From the NCBI GenBank assembly GCA_016281315.1, contig JAEEIJ010000097.1, positions 24,079-88,078 on the forward strand: 64,000 nucleotides of DNA. The letters are read 5' to 3'. Shown here piece after piece: positions 63,307 to 64,000 of the stretch. Numbering within the stretch: position 1 is the stretch's first letter; each line of letters opens with the position of its first letter. Source of the DNA: Bacteroidales bacterium (GTDB taxonomy: Bacteria > Bacteroidota > Bacteroidia > Bacteroidales > UBA932). Below the pieces are notes generated by a model. It worked only from the letters and a program-made list of their open reading frames with translations. It did not search any database and was not told the DNA's origin. The translations under genes were made by a program, and so were the position numbers.

Positions 63307-64000
63307 TCACCCGTTCCCAACTCCAATTCCGGCTGCTGTGACGCAATGTACCGTTTCATACTTACTCATGGAGCTGACGACTTTCTTCCCTGTCTGCTTC
63401 TCAAAAGCTTCCTTGGCCACCTTGGCGACGGATCCGCCGCGCTCTGCAACTCGGGCATGCTCAGACATCGTTTCCAGGTGCTCTTCCTTAGTGATGTTGC
63501 TGGTGGTAAGCTCGGCCAGCATATTCATCACCAACTCCTCATTGGTCATATTGTCGCGGAGGTTTTCTTGTTTGAGACCCTTGAGGTGTTTGTATTCGCG
63601 GGCAGTAAGACCGGCCCAAGTGTAGTAGATGATATCGGTAAGGGTAGCGTAGCCTGTTCCTTCTTCAACTCCGTGGGCTTTCCACTGGTCGGTCAGGTCT
63701 TTGCGAATCTCGATACTCTTGAGACGTTGGTTGATCCAGTTGTCAGAGTATCCCAACCGTTTGTAATCCTGAAGGGACTGCTGGATGCCCAGTTCCGGGT
63801 CCTGCATCTGGTGAATCCTTTCGGCACCCACCTGCGCGAGCCAGCGCTTGAATGGCTCAGCTTTCTTGGAAGGGATGGACTGGATGATTCTGAACGCTTG
63901 CTGCATATCGGTGACGTCAGTACTATACTTTTTTCCATCTTTGGGTGAGACCATTTTCAGTTGGTAACAATTTGATACCAACTCAAAGCCTTCTGCTATT
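63307..64000 (-). CDS. Bro-N/phage antirepressor-family protein, N-terminus outside window
   Basis: The frame is open to the window edge (…IAEGFELVSNCYQLKMVSP), so the beginning is missing; about 230 residues are visible. RIIQSIPSKKAEPFKRWLAQVG, YKRLGYSDNWINQRLKSIEIR, DLTDQWKAHGVEEG and LKGLKQENLRDNMTNEEL are the family core seen in prophage antirepressors and free-standing chromosomal copies. The C-terminus reads through ETVHCVTAAGIGVGNG, while another frame from 63359 to 63276 encodes an acidic tail more like a natural end, so a frameshift is possible. AT-rich compared with the rest. Confidence 0.8.
   Translation of the reverse strand, partial: IAEGFELVSNCYQLKMVSPKDGKKYSTDVTDMQQAFRIIQSIPSKKAEPFKRWLAQVGAERIHQMQDPELGIQQSLQDYKRLGYSDNWINQRLKSIEIRKDLTDQWKAHGVEEGTGYATLTDIIYYTWAGLTAREYKHLKGLKQENLRDNMTNEELVMNMLAELTTSNITKEEHLETMSEHARVAERGGSVAKVAKEAFEKQTGKKVVSSMSKYETVHCVTAAGIGVGNG

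Overview
The window reads as chromosomal DNA of a GC-rich member of the Bacteroidota, most likely Bacteroidales. The evidence is a SusC/SusD pair, BACON-domain lipoprotein, OmpA, GH3 and histidine-utilisation genes of Bacteroidales type, and promoters of the form TTTG-N19-21-TAnnTTTG instead of -35/-10 boxes. GC content is high (high 50s percent by eye, not counted), more like Alistipes or uncultured gut Bacteroidales lineages than Bacteroides. There is no rRNA and I cannot name a genus. Three tRNAs are present. I see no CRISPR array, insertion sequence or integrase.

Layout. 1-7.6 kb: end of a DUF6515-like gene, NAD salvage (pncA, pncB), release factor 2 without the usual frameshift, a nucleoside phosphorylase, a LolA-like protein and a ClpA/ClpC ATPase. 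7.6-21.5 kb: a 41-residue peptide gene, a secreted esterase, then a phosphoester-centred outer-membrane uptake locus: a metallophosphoesterase-GDPD fusion diverging from a metallophosphoesterase lipoprotein, SusC, SusD and a BACON lipoprotein. No glycoside hydrolase is in it. 21.6-32.7 kb: gyrA, a TPR protein, phoH, then SPOR lipoprotein, pseudo-M28/TonB fusion, leuS, yitT and a membrane-tethered AraC-type protein. 32.7-35.4 kb: rluA-type synthase, OmpA, tRNA-Pro(AGG). 35.6-44.0 kb: a five-gene overlapping operon, GH3 lipoprotein, ftcD, hutU, hutH, hutI, which takes histidine to glutamate with one-carbon transfer to folate. 44.1-49.6 kb: MATE pump, DUF3737, MalY-like aminotransferase, deoD, acyltransferase and an AbrB-type regulator. 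49.7-52.3 kb: alkD-like, YhfC-like, TSCPD and small-protein operon, and a GNAT. 52.3-55.4 kb: cytidylate-kinase-like protein, GlpT-like transporter, DUF2975/HTH pair, tRNA-Arg. 55.4-62.4 kb: rplS, dnaJ-grpE with an unknown gene upstream, rpmE2, NamZ-like protein and glmM, DUF486, tRNA-Glu and DUF4886. 62.45 kb to the end: a visibly AT-richer islet with an unknown protein and a truncated Bro-N/phage antirepressor gene, probably acquired horizontally.

How parts connect. The phosphoesterase-SusCD locus and the GlpT-like transporter at 53 kb together suggest use of glycerophosphodiesters or related organophosphates, but they are 30 kb apart and the link is inference. Genes are packed tightly, with stop-start overlaps within operons and 3' overlaps between convergent genes. 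Many promoters leave only a few bases before the start codon. Across the window the tetranucleotide CATG is strikingly rare on both strands, except in part of gyrA and the terminal islet, which suggests past or present restriction pressure.
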